Made by a program: the position numbers and the translations under genes. 34,954 nucleotides of DNA from Candidatus Tectimicrobiota bacterium (GTDB lineage Bacteria > UBA8248 > JACPRG01): positions 1-34,954 of the forward strand of contig JACPRG010000122.1 in the NCBI GenBank assembly GCA_016190025.1, in the 5' to 3' direction. The notes below the pieces were generated by a model. The model had not been told where the DNA came from, ran no database searches, and saw only the letters and a program-made list of their open reading frames with translations. Shown here piece by piece: positions 16,264 through 24,273 of this stretch; within the stretch, counting starts at the first letter, position 1; each line of letters begins with the position of its first letter.

Positions 16264-17424
16264 ATGGAGTTCCACCTGACCGAATCCCAACGTCTTCTGC
16301 GGAAAATGGTCGCCGAGTTCGCGGACAAGGAGCTGAAACCCAAGGCGGCCGAGACGGGCGAGCGCCTGGCCATCCCCTGGGATATCGTCCGCCGCCTGGC
16401 GGAGCTGGGGATCATGGGCCTCACCGTCCCGGAGAAGTACGGCGGGATGGGCCTGGGCGGCGTTGAGGCGGCGCTGGTCTGCGAGGAGATCGCCCGGGTC
16501 TGCCCGAGCACGGCGATGGTCCTGATGGCCGAGGTCGGCATCTGCGCCCAGCTCATCAGCCACTACGGGACGGACACCCAAAGGGGAAAATACCTTCCAG
16601 GCATCGCCCGGGGCGAGACCCTCACCGGCATCTCCATCACCGAGCCCGAGGCCGGCTCGGCCACGACGCGCATCCAGACCAACGCCGCCCGGACGCAAGA
16701 CGGCTATCGCCTCCGGGGCCGCAAGGCCATGACCAGCCGGGCCGGGGAGTGCGGCCTGTACGTGGTGTTCACCCGGTTCAACGGCGTCCCCGGCATCGAC
16801 GGGATCGGGGCCGTGATCGTGGAGGCGGGGACCCCCGGCCTGTCCTTCGGCAAGGCGGAGGAGACCCTCGGCTTCCGGGGCTGCCCCTCGCGGGAGGTCA
16901 TCTTCGACGACTGCCCCCTCGGCGAGGAGCACGTGCTGGTCGGGGAGGGCGGGTTCCGCAAGATCATGACCGCCTTCAACGGGCAGCGCTGCCTGAACGC
17001 CGCCATCTCGGTGGGGATCGCCCAGGGGGCCTTCGACGCGGCCGTGGAATACGCGAAGGTCCGCAGCCCCTACGGCCACCCCATCTCCGACTTCCAGGGG
17101 ATCCGGTGGATGATCTCCGACATGGCGATGCAGATCGACGCCGCCCGGCTCCTGACCTACCGCGCGGCGGTGAACGGGGCCGAGGGATTCCCCTCCCGGT
17201 TCGAGTCCTCCGTGGCGAAGCTCTTCGCCAACGAGGTGGCCCTGCGGGTGACCGACTGGGCCTTGCAGATCCACGGCGGGTGGGGATACAACAAGGAGTT
17301 CCCGGTCGAGCGGTTCCTGCGCGACGCCCGGGGCATCGTCCTGGGGAGCGGCCCCCCGCAGCTTCACCGGAACATGATCGCCGACGAGGTCCTCAAGAAC
17401 CGCGCCTCCTGGGCAGGCTCGTGA
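16264..17424 (+). CDS. Acyl-CoA dehydrogenase-family flavoprotein with altered catalytic positions
   Basis: 386 residues from ATG 16264 (start MEFHLTESQ, as in the family; an in-frame ATG at 16249 adds five unconserved residues). The fold is clear: VPEKYGGMGLGGVEAALVCEEI, the flavin/substrate loop GISITEPEAGS, helix G (FNGQRCLNAAISVGIAQGAFDAA) and QIHGGWGYNKEFPVERFLRDA. The region that normally reads Y-E-G-T, carrying the catalytic Glu of MCAD/SCAD-type enzymes, is L-G-S-G-P-P (360-365), so Ser362 replaces that Glu. The alternative Glu position on helix G (isovaleryl- and long-chain-type enzymes) is Gln241. Ordinary alpha-proton abstraction is therefore in doubt, and another base, a different reaction or an inactive enzyme is possible. 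It is followed after 7 bases by the CoA transferase. Confidence 0.9.
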   Translation: MEFHLTESQRLLRKMVAEFADKELKPKAAETGERLAIPWDIVRRLAELGIMGLTVPEKYGGMGLGGVEAALVCEEIARVCPSTAMVLMAEVGICAQLISHYGTDTQRGKYLPGIARGETLTGISITEPEAGSATTRIQTNAARTQDGYRLRGRKAMTSRAGECGLYVVFTRFNGVPGIDGIGAVIVEAGTPGLSFGKAEETLGFRGCPSREVIFDDCPLGEEHVLVGEGGFRKIMTAFNGQRCLNAAISVGIAQGAFDAAVEYAKVRSPYGHPISDFQGIRWMISDMAMQIDAARLLTYRAAVNGAEGFPSRFESSVAKLFANEVALRVTDWALQIHGGWGYNKEFPVERFLRDARGIVLGSGPPQLHRNMIADEVLKNRASWAGS

Positions 17425-17431
17425 GCGGAAG

Positions 17432-18631
17432 ATGAAGGACATCCTGGCGGGCATCCGCGTCGCGGATTTCTCGAGGGTCTGGGCCGGCCCCTACTGCTCC
17501 ATGATGCTGGCCGAACTCGGGGCCGAGGTCATCAAGGTCGAGGAGCCCGGCCGGGGCGACGAGACCCGCCTGTGGCCGCCCTTTTACAAGGAACAGAGCG
17601 GCTACTTCATGAGCTTCAACCGCTCCAAAAAATCCCTGACGCTCAACCTCAAGGACCCCCGGGGGAAGGCCCTCGCCCTGGACCTCATCCGGAAGTGCGA
17701 CGTTCTGCTGGAAAACTTCACGCCGGGCGTGACCGGGCGCCTGGGGATCGACTACCCGTCCGTCTCGCGGCTGAACCCGGACCTCATCTACTGCTCCATC
17801 TCCGCCTTCGGCCACACCGGACCCTTCCGCGACCGCAGGGGCTACGACCCCGTGCTTCAGGCCATGTCGGGGATCATGAGCCTCACCGGAGAGCCGGACC
17901 GCCCGCCCGTCCGCGTGGGCGTCGCCACCGCCGACCTGGCGGGCGCCCTCTTCAGCGCCTTCGCCATCGTGTCCGCGCTCCTGCGCCGGGAGCGGGCCGG
18001 CGGGGACGGGCCGCGCGGCCAGCACATCGACATCTCCATGCTGGACAGCCAGATCTCCCTCCTGGCGGTGAAGGCCTTCGAGTGCCTCCACGAGGGCAAG
18101 GTGCCGCAGCGCTGGGGCAGCGGCGACCCCCAGCGGGTCCCCTCCTCCGCCTACCTGACAAAGGACGGCTCCTACCTCATGATCATCGCCAGCGACGCCC
18201 ACTGGCCCGCCTTCTGCCGGGTCGTGGGGCGGGAAGACCTCATCGACAACGACCGGTTCAACACGACGCGAAAGCGCGTCGAGAACCGAAAGGAGCTGGA
18301 GCCCCTCCTGGTGGAATGCCTGCGGAAGCGTCCCCGGGACGAATGGCTCGCGGAGTTCGAGGAGGCGGGCGTCCCGTGCGGCCCCATCCACACCCTGGAC
18401 CAGGTCTTCTCTCACCCCCAGACGCTGGCCCGGGAAGTCGTGAAGGAGATCCCCCACCCGGAGATTGGAGCCCTCCACGCCATCGACTGGCCGTACAAGT
18501 TCTCCGAGACCCCGACGCGGATCCGCTCCATTCCGCCGGCGCTCGGGGAGCACACCGAGGAGATCTTGACGGGCCTCCTGGGCCGCTCGGCCGAGGAGGT
18601 GGCGGAGCTCCGCCGGGAGGGCGTCCTGTGA
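17432..18631 (+). CDS. Family III CoA transferase (CaiB/BaiF type)
   Basis: 399 residues. The N-terminal Rossmann part begins LAGIRVADFSRVWAGPYC, followed by ELGAEVIKVEEPGRGDETR. The nucleophilic aspartate that carries the mixed anhydride is D168 in GVATADLAGALF, matching D169 of formyl-CoA transferase. GYDPVLQAMSGIMSLTGEPD and the C-terminal GVPCGPIHTLDQVF are also diagnostic. It moves CoA between organic acids and so would activate the acid degraded by the neighbouring acyl-CoA enzymes. It starts 7 bases after the acyl-CoA dehydrogenase stop, and its own stop overlaps the next start by four bases (GTGA), so the genes are translated as a unit. Donor and acceptor acids are not predictable. 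Confidence 0.94.
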   Translation: MKDILAGIRVADFSRVWAGPYCSMMLAELGAEVIKVEEPGRGDETRLWPPFYKEQSGYFMSFNRSKKSLTLNLKDPRGKALALDLIRKCDVLLENFTPGVTGRLGIDYPSVSRLNPDLIYCSISAFGHTGPFRDRRGYDPVLQAMSGIMSLTGEPDRPPVRVGVATADLAGALFSAFAIVSALLRRERAGGDGPRGQHIDISMLDSQISLLAVKAFECLHEGKVPQRWGSGDPQRVPSSAYLTKDGSYLMIIASDAHWPAFCRVVGREDLIDNDRFNTTRKRVENRKELEPLLVECLRKRPRDEWLAEFEEAGVPCGPIHTLDQVFSHPQTLAREVVKEIPHPEIGALHAIDWPYKFSETPTRIRSIPPALGEHTEEILTGLLGRSAEEVAELRREGVL

Positions 18632-20046
18632 GCCCGGCCCCCGAGTTCGACCTGATCCTGGAAGGAGGGAAAACCGTCCGGCCGGGCGGCGTGTACCGGG
18701 AAGACGTGGCCGTCCGGGACGGGCGGATCGCCGCCCTCCTCGCGGACGGCCGGGGGCTTCGGGCGCGCAGGCGCCTGGACTGCCGGGGCCGGTTCATCCT
18801 GCCCGGGATGATCGACGCCCATGTCCACATGGGGCGCTACGGCCAGGACTTCGCCGCCGACTGCCGCTCGGAATCCAGGGCCGCCGTCACGGGGGGCGTG
18901 ACGACGGTCCTCATCTTCCTCATCGAGCCGGGCTCCAACCGCGGGGTCCTCCCCCGGCGCATCCGGGAGATCGAGACCGAAAGCCTGATCGACATGGGCA
19001 TCCACGCCGTCGTCATGAGCGAGGAGCACCTGTCGGAGATCCCCGCCTGCGCCCGGGAGTTCGGCATCTCCTCCTTCAAGTTCTTCATGGCCTACAAGGG
19101 AAAGGACGCCACCTACCTGCAGGGCGTGGGCGACGGCTTCCTGTACCGGGGACTCCGGGAGGTCTCCCGGATCCCCGGGGCCCGGGCCGTGATCCACCCG
19201 GAAAACATGGACGTGATCGAGGTCGTCCGGGAGGAGCTGGAGGCGGCGGGGCGGACGGACGGCGCCGCCTGGAGCGACTCCCGCCCCCGCCTGGCGGAGG
19301 AAGACGGCGTCCAGCGGGCACTGCTCTTCGCCGAGCATCTGGGCGTCCCCCTCGTCATCCCGCACCTCAGCATCGCCTCGGCGGTCCCCCTCATCGAGCG
19401 CCGCCGCGAGAGGCGGCGAGGGCAAGACGGGGGCGTGGCGGTCGAGACCTGCGGCCACTACCTCTGCCTCACCAAGGACCGCTTCGCCGACGGCCGGGGG
19501 AAGGTCAACCCGCCGCTCCGGGAGCGGGAGGACGTGGAGGGGCTGTGGGAGGCCCTCTGCGCGGGCGGCATCGACTTCGTGGGCTCGGACCATTGCGACT
19601 TCCTCCTGGAGGTCAAGGGGCTCGATGTCTGGACCGCCCGTCCCGGCCTTCCCGGCGTCGGGATGACGATGCCCATCCTGCTGACGGAAGGGGTCGCGAA
19701 AGGACGCCTGTCTTTGCCGCGCCTCGCTGAGGTGACTTCCTACAACACCGCGCGGACCTACGGGCTCTATCCCCGCAAAGGACTCGTCCATGTCGGGGCG
19801 GACGCGGACCTCGTGGTCCTGGACCTGGAGAAAGAGGTGCGCGTCACGGCCGAGCGCCTGAACTCCCACGCCGACTATTCGCCCTACGAAGGATTCGTGA
19901 GCCGCGGCTGGCCGGTCGTCACGGTCGCCGGCGGCGAGGTCGTCCAAGAAGACGGGGTCATCTGCGAAACGGCCCGGCGGGGCAGATACCTCACGCGCTT
20001 CCCGGGGGGGCCGCCGGCCCTGAGAGAGGAAGACCCACCCCAGTGA
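18628..20046 (+). CDS. Hydantoinase/dihydropyrimidinase-like cyclic amidohydrolase (paralogue 2)
   Basis: 472 residues from the GTG at 18628 that overlaps the CoA transferase stop. The frame stays open far upstream, but that part is a shadow of the transferase. Metal ligands are complete: H65 and H67 (DAHVHM), K151 (SFKFFMAYKG), H190 (VIHPEN), H246 (VIPHLS) and D321 (GSDHCD). Compared with paralogue 1, the residue after the last H is Cys rather than Ala-Pro, and an Arg-rich insert RRRERRRGQDGG sits near 258-269. The hydantoinase tail LNSHADYSPYEGFVSRGWP is kept. It probably opens a cyclic amide whose product feeds the surrounding CoA-dependent steps. Its stop again overlaps the next start by four bases. 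Confidence 0.9.
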   Translation: MSPAPEFDLILEGGKTVRPGGVYREDVAVRDGRIAALLADGRGLRARRRLDCRGRFILPGMIDAHVHMGRYGQDFAADCRSESRAAVTGGVTTVLIFLIEPGSNRGVLPRRIREIETESLIDMGIHAVVMSEEHLSEIPACAREFGISSFKFFMAYKGKDATYLQGVGDGFLYRGLREVSRIPGARAVIHPENMDVIEVVREELEAAGRTDGAAWSDSRPRLAEEDGVQRALLFAEHLGVPLVIPHLSIASAVPLIERRRERRRGQDGGVAVETCGHYLCLTKDRFADGRGKVNPPLREREDVEGLWEALCAGGIDFVGSDHCDFLLEVKGLDVWTARPGLPGVGMTMPILLTEGVAKGRLSLPRLAEVTSYNTARTYGLYPRKGLVHVGADADLVVLDLEKEVRVTAERLNSHADYSPYEGFVSRGWPVVTVAGGEVVQEDGVICETARRGRYLTRFPGGPPALREEDPPQ

Positions 20047-20819
20047 GCGGCCTGGAAGTCGAAGTCCGGGAGCACGTGGCCTATGTCACCCTGAACCGCC
20101 CGGAGGCGCTGAACGCTGTCAACTGGGAGATGGCGGAGGGGCTCATCGACCTGTTTCGCCGTCTCCCCCGGGAGGAGGACGTGTGGGCGGCGGTCCTGCG
20201 GAGCGCCTGCGATCGGGCCTTCTGCGTGGGGGCCGACCTCAAGGAGCGCAAGGCCCTCCCGATGGAGAAGGTGAGGGTCCTGCGGTCCATGCTGGAGGAG
20301 GCCCACGACCTGGTTTGCTTTTTCCCGAAGCCGATCCTCGCGGCGGTGAACGGCTACGCCCTGGGAGGCGGGCTGGAGTTCGCCCTGGCCTGCGATTTCC
20401 TCATCGCCTCGGAGGACGCCGTGTTCGGCCTGCCGGAGGTCTCTCTCGGCATCATTCCCGGCGGCGGCGGGACCCAGCTCCTGCCGCGGTTCATCGGCCG
20501 CGCCCGGGCCAAGGAGCTGATCTTCACGGCCCGCCGATTCGACGCGGCCGAGGCGGAGCAGCTGGGCCTCGTGGCGCGGGTCGTCCCCAAGGGCAAACTG
20601 GACGAGGAGGTGGAGAAGACGGCGCGGGCCATCGTGGCCAACGCCCCCATCTCCCTGCGCCAGGCCAAGCGGGCGGTGGACAGGGGCCTCGACGTAGACC
20701 TGGCGAGCGGCTTGCGGCTGGAGCGGGAGGCCTATAACGTGACGCTGACGACGGAGGACCGGAACGAGGGTCTGCGCGCCTTCGCGGAAAAGCGCAGGCC
20801 CCGGTTCCAAGGAAGATAG
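20043..20819 (+). CDS. Enoyl-CoA hydratase/isomerase (crotonase) family
   Basis: 258 residues from GTG 20043, overlapping the previous stop. Crotonase signatures are the oxyanion-hole region FCVGADLKE, GYALGGGLEFALACD with E112, and LPEVSLGIIPGGGGTQLLPR with E132. Both catalytic Glu residues of true enoyl-CoA hydratases (E144 and E164 in rat) are therefore present, favouring hydration over isomerase- or decarboxylase-type chemistry. The C-terminal helix ends TEDRNEGLRAFAEKRRPRF, as is usual. It would hydrate the enoyl-CoA made by the acyl-CoA dehydrogenase and pass a 3-hydroxyacyl-CoA to the lyase that follows. A 3-methylglutaconyl-CoA-like substrate would fit the lyase but is inference. Confidence 0.93.
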   Translation: MSGLEVEVREHVAYVTLNRPEALNAVNWEMAEGLIDLFRRLPREEDVWAAVLRSACDRAFCVGADLKERKALPMEKVRVLRSMLEEAHDLVCFFPKPILAAVNGYALGGGLEFALACDFLIASEDAVFGLPEVSLGIIPGGGGTQLLPRFIGRARAKELIFTARRFDAAEAEQLGLVARVVPKGKLDEEVEKTARAIVANAPISLRQAKRAVDRGLDVDLASGLRLEREAYNVTLTTEDRNEGLRAFAEKRRPRFQGR

Positions 20820-20858
20820 ACAGGGACCGCGAAGGAATCCCCCCAGGGAGGCGCCGAA

Positions 20859-21782
20859 TTGAAGGACCAGCTTCCGGCGGAGGCCGTCGTCCGCGAGGTC
20901 GGGCCCCGAGACGGGCTCCAGGCCGAGGGCCGATGGGTCGAGACCGAGGCCAAGATCCAGCTCATCAACCTCCTCTCGAAAAGCGGCCTGAAGCGCATCG
21001 AGGCGACATCTTTCGTCCACCCCAAGGCCATCCCTCAGATGCGCGACGCGGCCGAGGTTATGGCGGCCATCGAGAGGCCCCCGGGGGTGCGCTACGAGGC
21101 CATCGTCCCCAACGCCAAGGGCGCCGGGCGCGCCGTCCAGTCCGGGGTGGGCCAGATCGGCATCTTCATCTCCGCCACCGAGTCCCACAACCAGGCGAAC
21201 GTCCGCATGCCCGTCGCGGACTCGCTGAAGCAAATCGGGGGGATCGTAGAGATCGCCTCGGCCGCCGGAGTCCCCGTCCGGGGGTCGGTGGTCGTGGCGT
21301 TCGGGTGCCCGTACGAAGGGGACGTCTCGCTGGAGCAGATCTTCCGCATCCTGCGGGCGTACCAGGAGGTGGGGATACGCGAGTTCCTCCTGGGGGACAC
21401 CACGGGAATGGGGAACCCCGTCCAGGTTCACCGGATCGCCCGGGCCGTCCTCCGTGAATTCCCCGAGGCCTCCGTCACCCTTCACTTCCACGACACGCGG
21501 GGAACTGGTCTGGCCAACGTTCTGGCGGGGCTCGAGGCGGGGGCCCTGACCTACGACTCCTCCATCGGCGGGCTGGGCGGCTGCCCGTACGCTCCGGGCG
21601 CAACCGGGAACATCGCCACCGAAGACCTGGTGTACATGCTGGAGGAGATGGGGGTCCGCACGGGGGTCAACCTGGACGCCCTTCTGGAGTGCGCCCGGTA
21701 CGCGGCGACCCTGGTGGACCACGAGCTTCCCAGCCACGTCCTCAAGGCGGGAAAGCGCACGCGGCTCGCGCCCCGTCCCTGA
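20859..21782 (+). CDS. Hydroxymethylglutaryl-CoA lyase-like aldolase
   Basis: 307 residues, HMGL-like TIM barrel. Catalytic features are present: R17 and D18 in GPRDGLQ, H209 and H211 in LHFHDTRGTG, C242 in GGLGGCPYAPGATGN (the flexible-loop Cys) and N251. EATSFVHPKAIPQMRD and YEAIVPNAKG are standard for HMG-CoA lyases. It starts at TTG 20859 with GGGAGG 8 bases upstream. The reaction would be retro-Claisen cleavage of (S)-HMG-CoA or a related 3-hydroxy-acyl-CoA to acetyl-CoA plus a keto acid. It closes the operon, so the pathway ends in central metabolites. Citramalyl-CoA or another branched hydroxyacyl-CoA could equally be the substrate. Strong hairpins follow. Confidence 0.93.
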   Translation: MKDQLPAEAVVREVGPRDGLQAEGRWVETEAKIQLINLLSKSGLKRIEATSFVHPKAIPQMRDAAEVMAAIERPPGVRYEAIVPNAKGAGRAVQSGVGQIGIFISATESHNQANVRMPVADSLKQIGGIVEIASAAGVPVRGSVVVAFGCPYEGDVSLEQIFRILRAYQEVGIREFLLGDTTGMGNPVQVHRIARAVLREFPEASVTLHFHDTRGTGLANVLAGLEAGALTYDSSIGGLGGCPYAPGATGNIATEDLVYMLEEMGVRTGVNLDALLECARYAATLVDHELPSHVLKAGKRTRLAPRP

Positions 21783-21793
21783 GCCGCGCAAGA

Positions 21794-21822
21794 GGGCCGC
21801 TCCCCATCCCCTGAAGCGGCCC
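21794..21822 (+). terminator. Hairpin terminator after the beta-oxidation operon
   Basis: GGGCCGCT (21794-21801) and AGCGGCCC (21815-21822) are perfectly complementary, with a 13-base loop, and are followed by GTCTTTC. It lies 12 bases after the HMG-CoA-lyase-like stop. Confidence 0.6.
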
Positions 21823-21851
21823 GTCTTTCATGGCGTGACCCGAGGCCACGG

Positions 21852-21890
21852 GGGCGGAGGGTCCGTCCTCTTCCGAACCCTCCGCCCTTT
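21852..21890. terminator. Strong hairpin between convergent operons (possibly bidirectional)
   Basis: GGGCGGAGGGT (21852-21862) pairs perfectly with ACCCTCCGCCC (21877-21887), an 11-bp GC-rich stem, followed on plus by TTT. It sits between the plus-strand lyase (stop 21782) and the minus-strand binding protein (stop 21903), where a terminator serving both directions is expected. Confidence 0.65.
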
Positions 21891-21902
21891 CGGCCCATGC
21901 TG

Positions 21903-22889
21903 TCAGCCGCCCAGGTCCTTCCGGCTTTTCCCGGTCGCCTTCTTCAGGAAGTCGTAACTGATCCACTTGACGATGTCCTTGCTGGCGTCCTTCTTGACGA
22001 TCTTTCCCTCATGCGCGACTTTGGCCAGGGTCTTCGCCTTCTCCGCGTATATCATATTCGTCAGTTTCGAGTGCTTGATGCCCTCTTGGAGGACCCGAAC
22101 GTCCGTTCCCAACAGATCCCGGCCGCGCTTGACCCATTCCTCCGGGTTGGACGCGAAGTGCTGGGTCGCCTCCACGAAGGCCCTCACCACCTTTTCGACG
22201 ACCTCGGGGTTCTTTTTCATGAAGCCGGTATTGACCCCGAGGAGGCCGTTGATGTCACCGACCGGCGTGTCTTGGACGCTGATGGGGGGGAAATAGGCGA
22301 AACCCTCCACCACCGGCATCTCCATTCCCGGCGACCAGATGACCAGGCCGTCAATCTCCCGGTTCTTCAAGGCAAAATTCAGCGTCGCGAAGGAGAAGCC
22401 GAAGTCCTTGAACTTGATCTTCGAAACGTCCGCGCCGTTGTGCACCGCCGCGACCCGGAAGAGGAATTCGACAAACGAGCCGGGGAGGCGGCCGATGGTC
22501 TTGCCCTCCACGTCCTTCCATTTGGCGATCTTCACGTCCTTGTGGAAGACCACGTCCTGGCCGCCCACGAAGATGCCGCTCACGGCCTGGGCCCTGGGGG
22601 TTCCTCCCGCCGCGGCCATGAGGACCAGGTTGACGTAGCCGATGGCGGCGAAGTCCGCCGCGCCCAGTTCCACCGCCTGCTGCATCTGCGTATAGGTGCC
22701 CATCCGCCGCATCACGACATTGATTCCGTGCTTTTTGGCGAAAGGACCGATGTTAAAGTAGGGGATTTGGGTCAGGGAGGCATTTCCGACGGCGAGCACC
22801 TCCGTCTCAGCCGCTTCTATCCGAGATCCCCCGAATCCCACCCAAAGGGTGAGGACCAGCGCCAGTCCTGCGATCAGGCTTCTTCTCAT
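21903..22889 (-). CDS. ABC-transporter periplasmic substrate-binding protein, NMT1/TauA-like (paralogue 1)
   Basis: 328 residues. Residues 1-26 are a Sec signal peptide (basic MRRS, hydrophobic core, cleavage near RIEA-AET) without a lipobox Cys. The mature protein has the type II binding-protein pattern of the SsuA/TauA/NMT1 group: VLAVGNASLTQIPYFN, QAVELGAADFAAIGYVN, KDVEGKTIGRLPGSF and an ATQHFASNPEEWVK helix. This superfamily delivers sulfonates, nitriles, pyrimidines or thiamine precursors to ABC importers. No permease or ATPase gene is in the window. Two paralogues lie upstream (24274 and 28468), and all three end in the same TGKSRK(D/E)LGG tail. It is the last gene of the minus-strand set and ends at the shared hairpin. 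Confidence 0.88.
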   Translation of the reverse strand: MRRSLIAGLALVLTLWVGFGGSRIEAAETEVLAVGNASLTQIPYFNIGPFAKKHGINVVMRRMGTYTQMQQAVELGAADFAAIGYVNLVLMAAAGGTPRAQAVSGIFVGGQDVVFHKDVKIAKWKDVEGKTIGRLPGSFVEFLFRVAAVHNGADVSKIKFKDFGFSFATLNFALKNREIDGLVIWSPGMEMPVVEGFAYFPPISVQDTPVGDINGLLGVNTGFMKKNPEVVEKVVRAFVEATQHFASNPEEWVKRGRDLLGTDVRVLQEGIKHSKLTNMIYAEKAKTLAKVAHEGKIVKKDASKDIVKWISYDFLKKATGKSRKDLGG

Positions 22890-23096
22890 CTTGTGTTCCC
22901 CCCCAGTCCTGAAGCAGAAAGACAGCCGATGGAGACGCCGGTCTTCTCACACCCGATGAAGTCCGTCGCCCCCGTGAAACTCCCCTGAGATCGCTTGCGC
23001 CGTCCGCCCCGAAATTCGGCCTCTCTCCCGCGGCCGCATCGGGATTTTCCCCCTCCGACGCCGGGCGTCCTCACGATCGGCGACGCTGAGGAGCGC

Positions 23097-24164
23097 TCAC
23101 CACACCTCCGCCAAGAGGTCGTCGGGGTCTCCGAAACGAGACGCGAGCTCCCGCATGGCCGGGTCATCCAGCGTCAGCAGACGGCCCGCGTCGATGATCG
23201 TCTCTCCGCCCACCCGGAGGGTGGGCTTGAGGCAGCCCCCATCCCAGTGCAGAGGGCAGTCGGTCTCCGGTATCCAGGCCCAGTTCCCGACGGCGGCGTG
23301 ACAGGTTCCGGCGTGGCGGAAGAGGATGGTGTCGGGCGCGCGGACCTGGAGTCCCTCCGCGATGGGCGCCTTGGGGTGCGTCCCGATGGCGATCTCGGAA
23401 AAATACCGTCCCCGTTCGTAACGGCCCATCAGAGCCTCGAGCCACCTCGCTTCCTCTCCCCCCTCCACGCGCGTCACCCAGTGGTCCCGGACCGTCAGCC
23501 GGATGGGCTCCCGCAAATACCCAGCGAACCCCTCCAGGTGCTCGAAGACCACGGTGCCGTCCACCGGAGACTCCGGGTGCTCGGCCATGTCCCCGGCCGG
23601 GAAGAACATCCACCCCCGGGGCGGCTGCTTTTCTTTGAAGCCCCACTGAAAGGAGATCCTTCCCCGAAGGTCGGTCCCGTTCGGGTCCGTCAGATGAAAG
23701 GCCGCGTCTTTCCCTCTTTTGGCGCGCTCCACCGTCTTTTGATAAATCGCCCAGACCAGCTCCCCCGGGAACCGGGCCCAGGCGGAGGCCAGAAGGGCCG
23801 GCGTCGTGCAGATGAGGGACACGCACCGCTTGCCGGTCCGCTGGAGGAACCGGGAGAAGTGCGCGTTGGGGATGATGTCCGCGTTCTCCAGATCGAAGGC
23901 CGTGATGATCACGTCGGCCCCTTCCATGGCGGAAAGGACCACGGGGGCGATGGGTTCCCCCAGGCGGTTCACCCTGGCGTGAGAGGAAAGGACGTGCGCC
24001 TCCGCCCCGACCTCCTCGCAGGCCAGGGCGACGGCCTGGACGACCCGGGAGTCCACCTTCCCGGTCCGGTCCTGCCAGATGAGAACCCTTTCTCCCTCCC
24101 GAAGAAAGGCGTAGCCCTTGACGCAGTTTCGCGCCCCCGGCATCAGGTCGAGGAGCTCATACAC
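23097..24164 (-). CDS. M29-type metalloenzyme (aminopeptidase T / NicX superfamily), copy A
   Basis: 355 residues from GTG 24164, with GGAGG about 9 bases upstream. The fold resembles M29 aminopeptidases (AmpS/PepS) and the related NicX 2,5-dihydroxypyridine dioxygenase. The N-terminal half has GERVLIWQDRTGKV and ALACEEVGAEAHVL. The C-terminal half has GDMAEHPESPVDGTVVFEHL, SEIAIGTHPKAP, AGTCHAAVGNW and LHWDGG. Likely metal ligands are D192 (Glu in peptidases), E257, H289, H306 and D308; the last pair has the HxD spacing used for iron in NicX. The Tyr expected about seven residues after H289 is Ala. Peptidase versus ring-cleaving oxygenase cannot be decided. Copy B at 26216 has about 300 of 355 residues identical. 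Confidence 0.72.
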   Translation of the reverse strand: MYELLDLMPGARNCVKGYAFLREGERVLIWQDRTGKVDSRVVQAVALACEEVGAEAHVLSSHARVNRLGEPIAPVVLSAMEGADVIITAFDLENADIIPNAHFSRFLQRTGKRCVSLICTTPALLASAWARFPGELVWAIYQKTVERAKRGKDAAFHLTDPNGTDLRGRISFQWGFKEKQPPRGWMFFPAGDMAEHPESPVDGTVVFEHLEGFAGYLREPIRLTVRDHWVTRVEGGEEARWLEALMGRYERGRYFSEIAIGTHPKAPIAEGLQVRAPDTILFRHAGTCHAAVGNWAWIPETDCPLHWDGGCLKPTLRVGGETIIDAGRLLTLDDPAMRELASRFGDPDDLLAEVW

Positions 24165-24273
24165 CGCAGGCCGCCCTCCTCTCTTTCGGGCGCGCGCGCC
24201 GCGCCCGCACAGCAGACAAACCGAATCCCCCGCCCCCGGATGAGCATTCTTCCCACTTGGCGCCGGGCGCGCC

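Noticed and set aside
17572..18627. Long upstream extension of the second hydantoinase frame inside the CoA transferase gene
   Set aside because: That part is out-of-frame shadow. Family alignment and the GTGA overlap place the true start at 18628.
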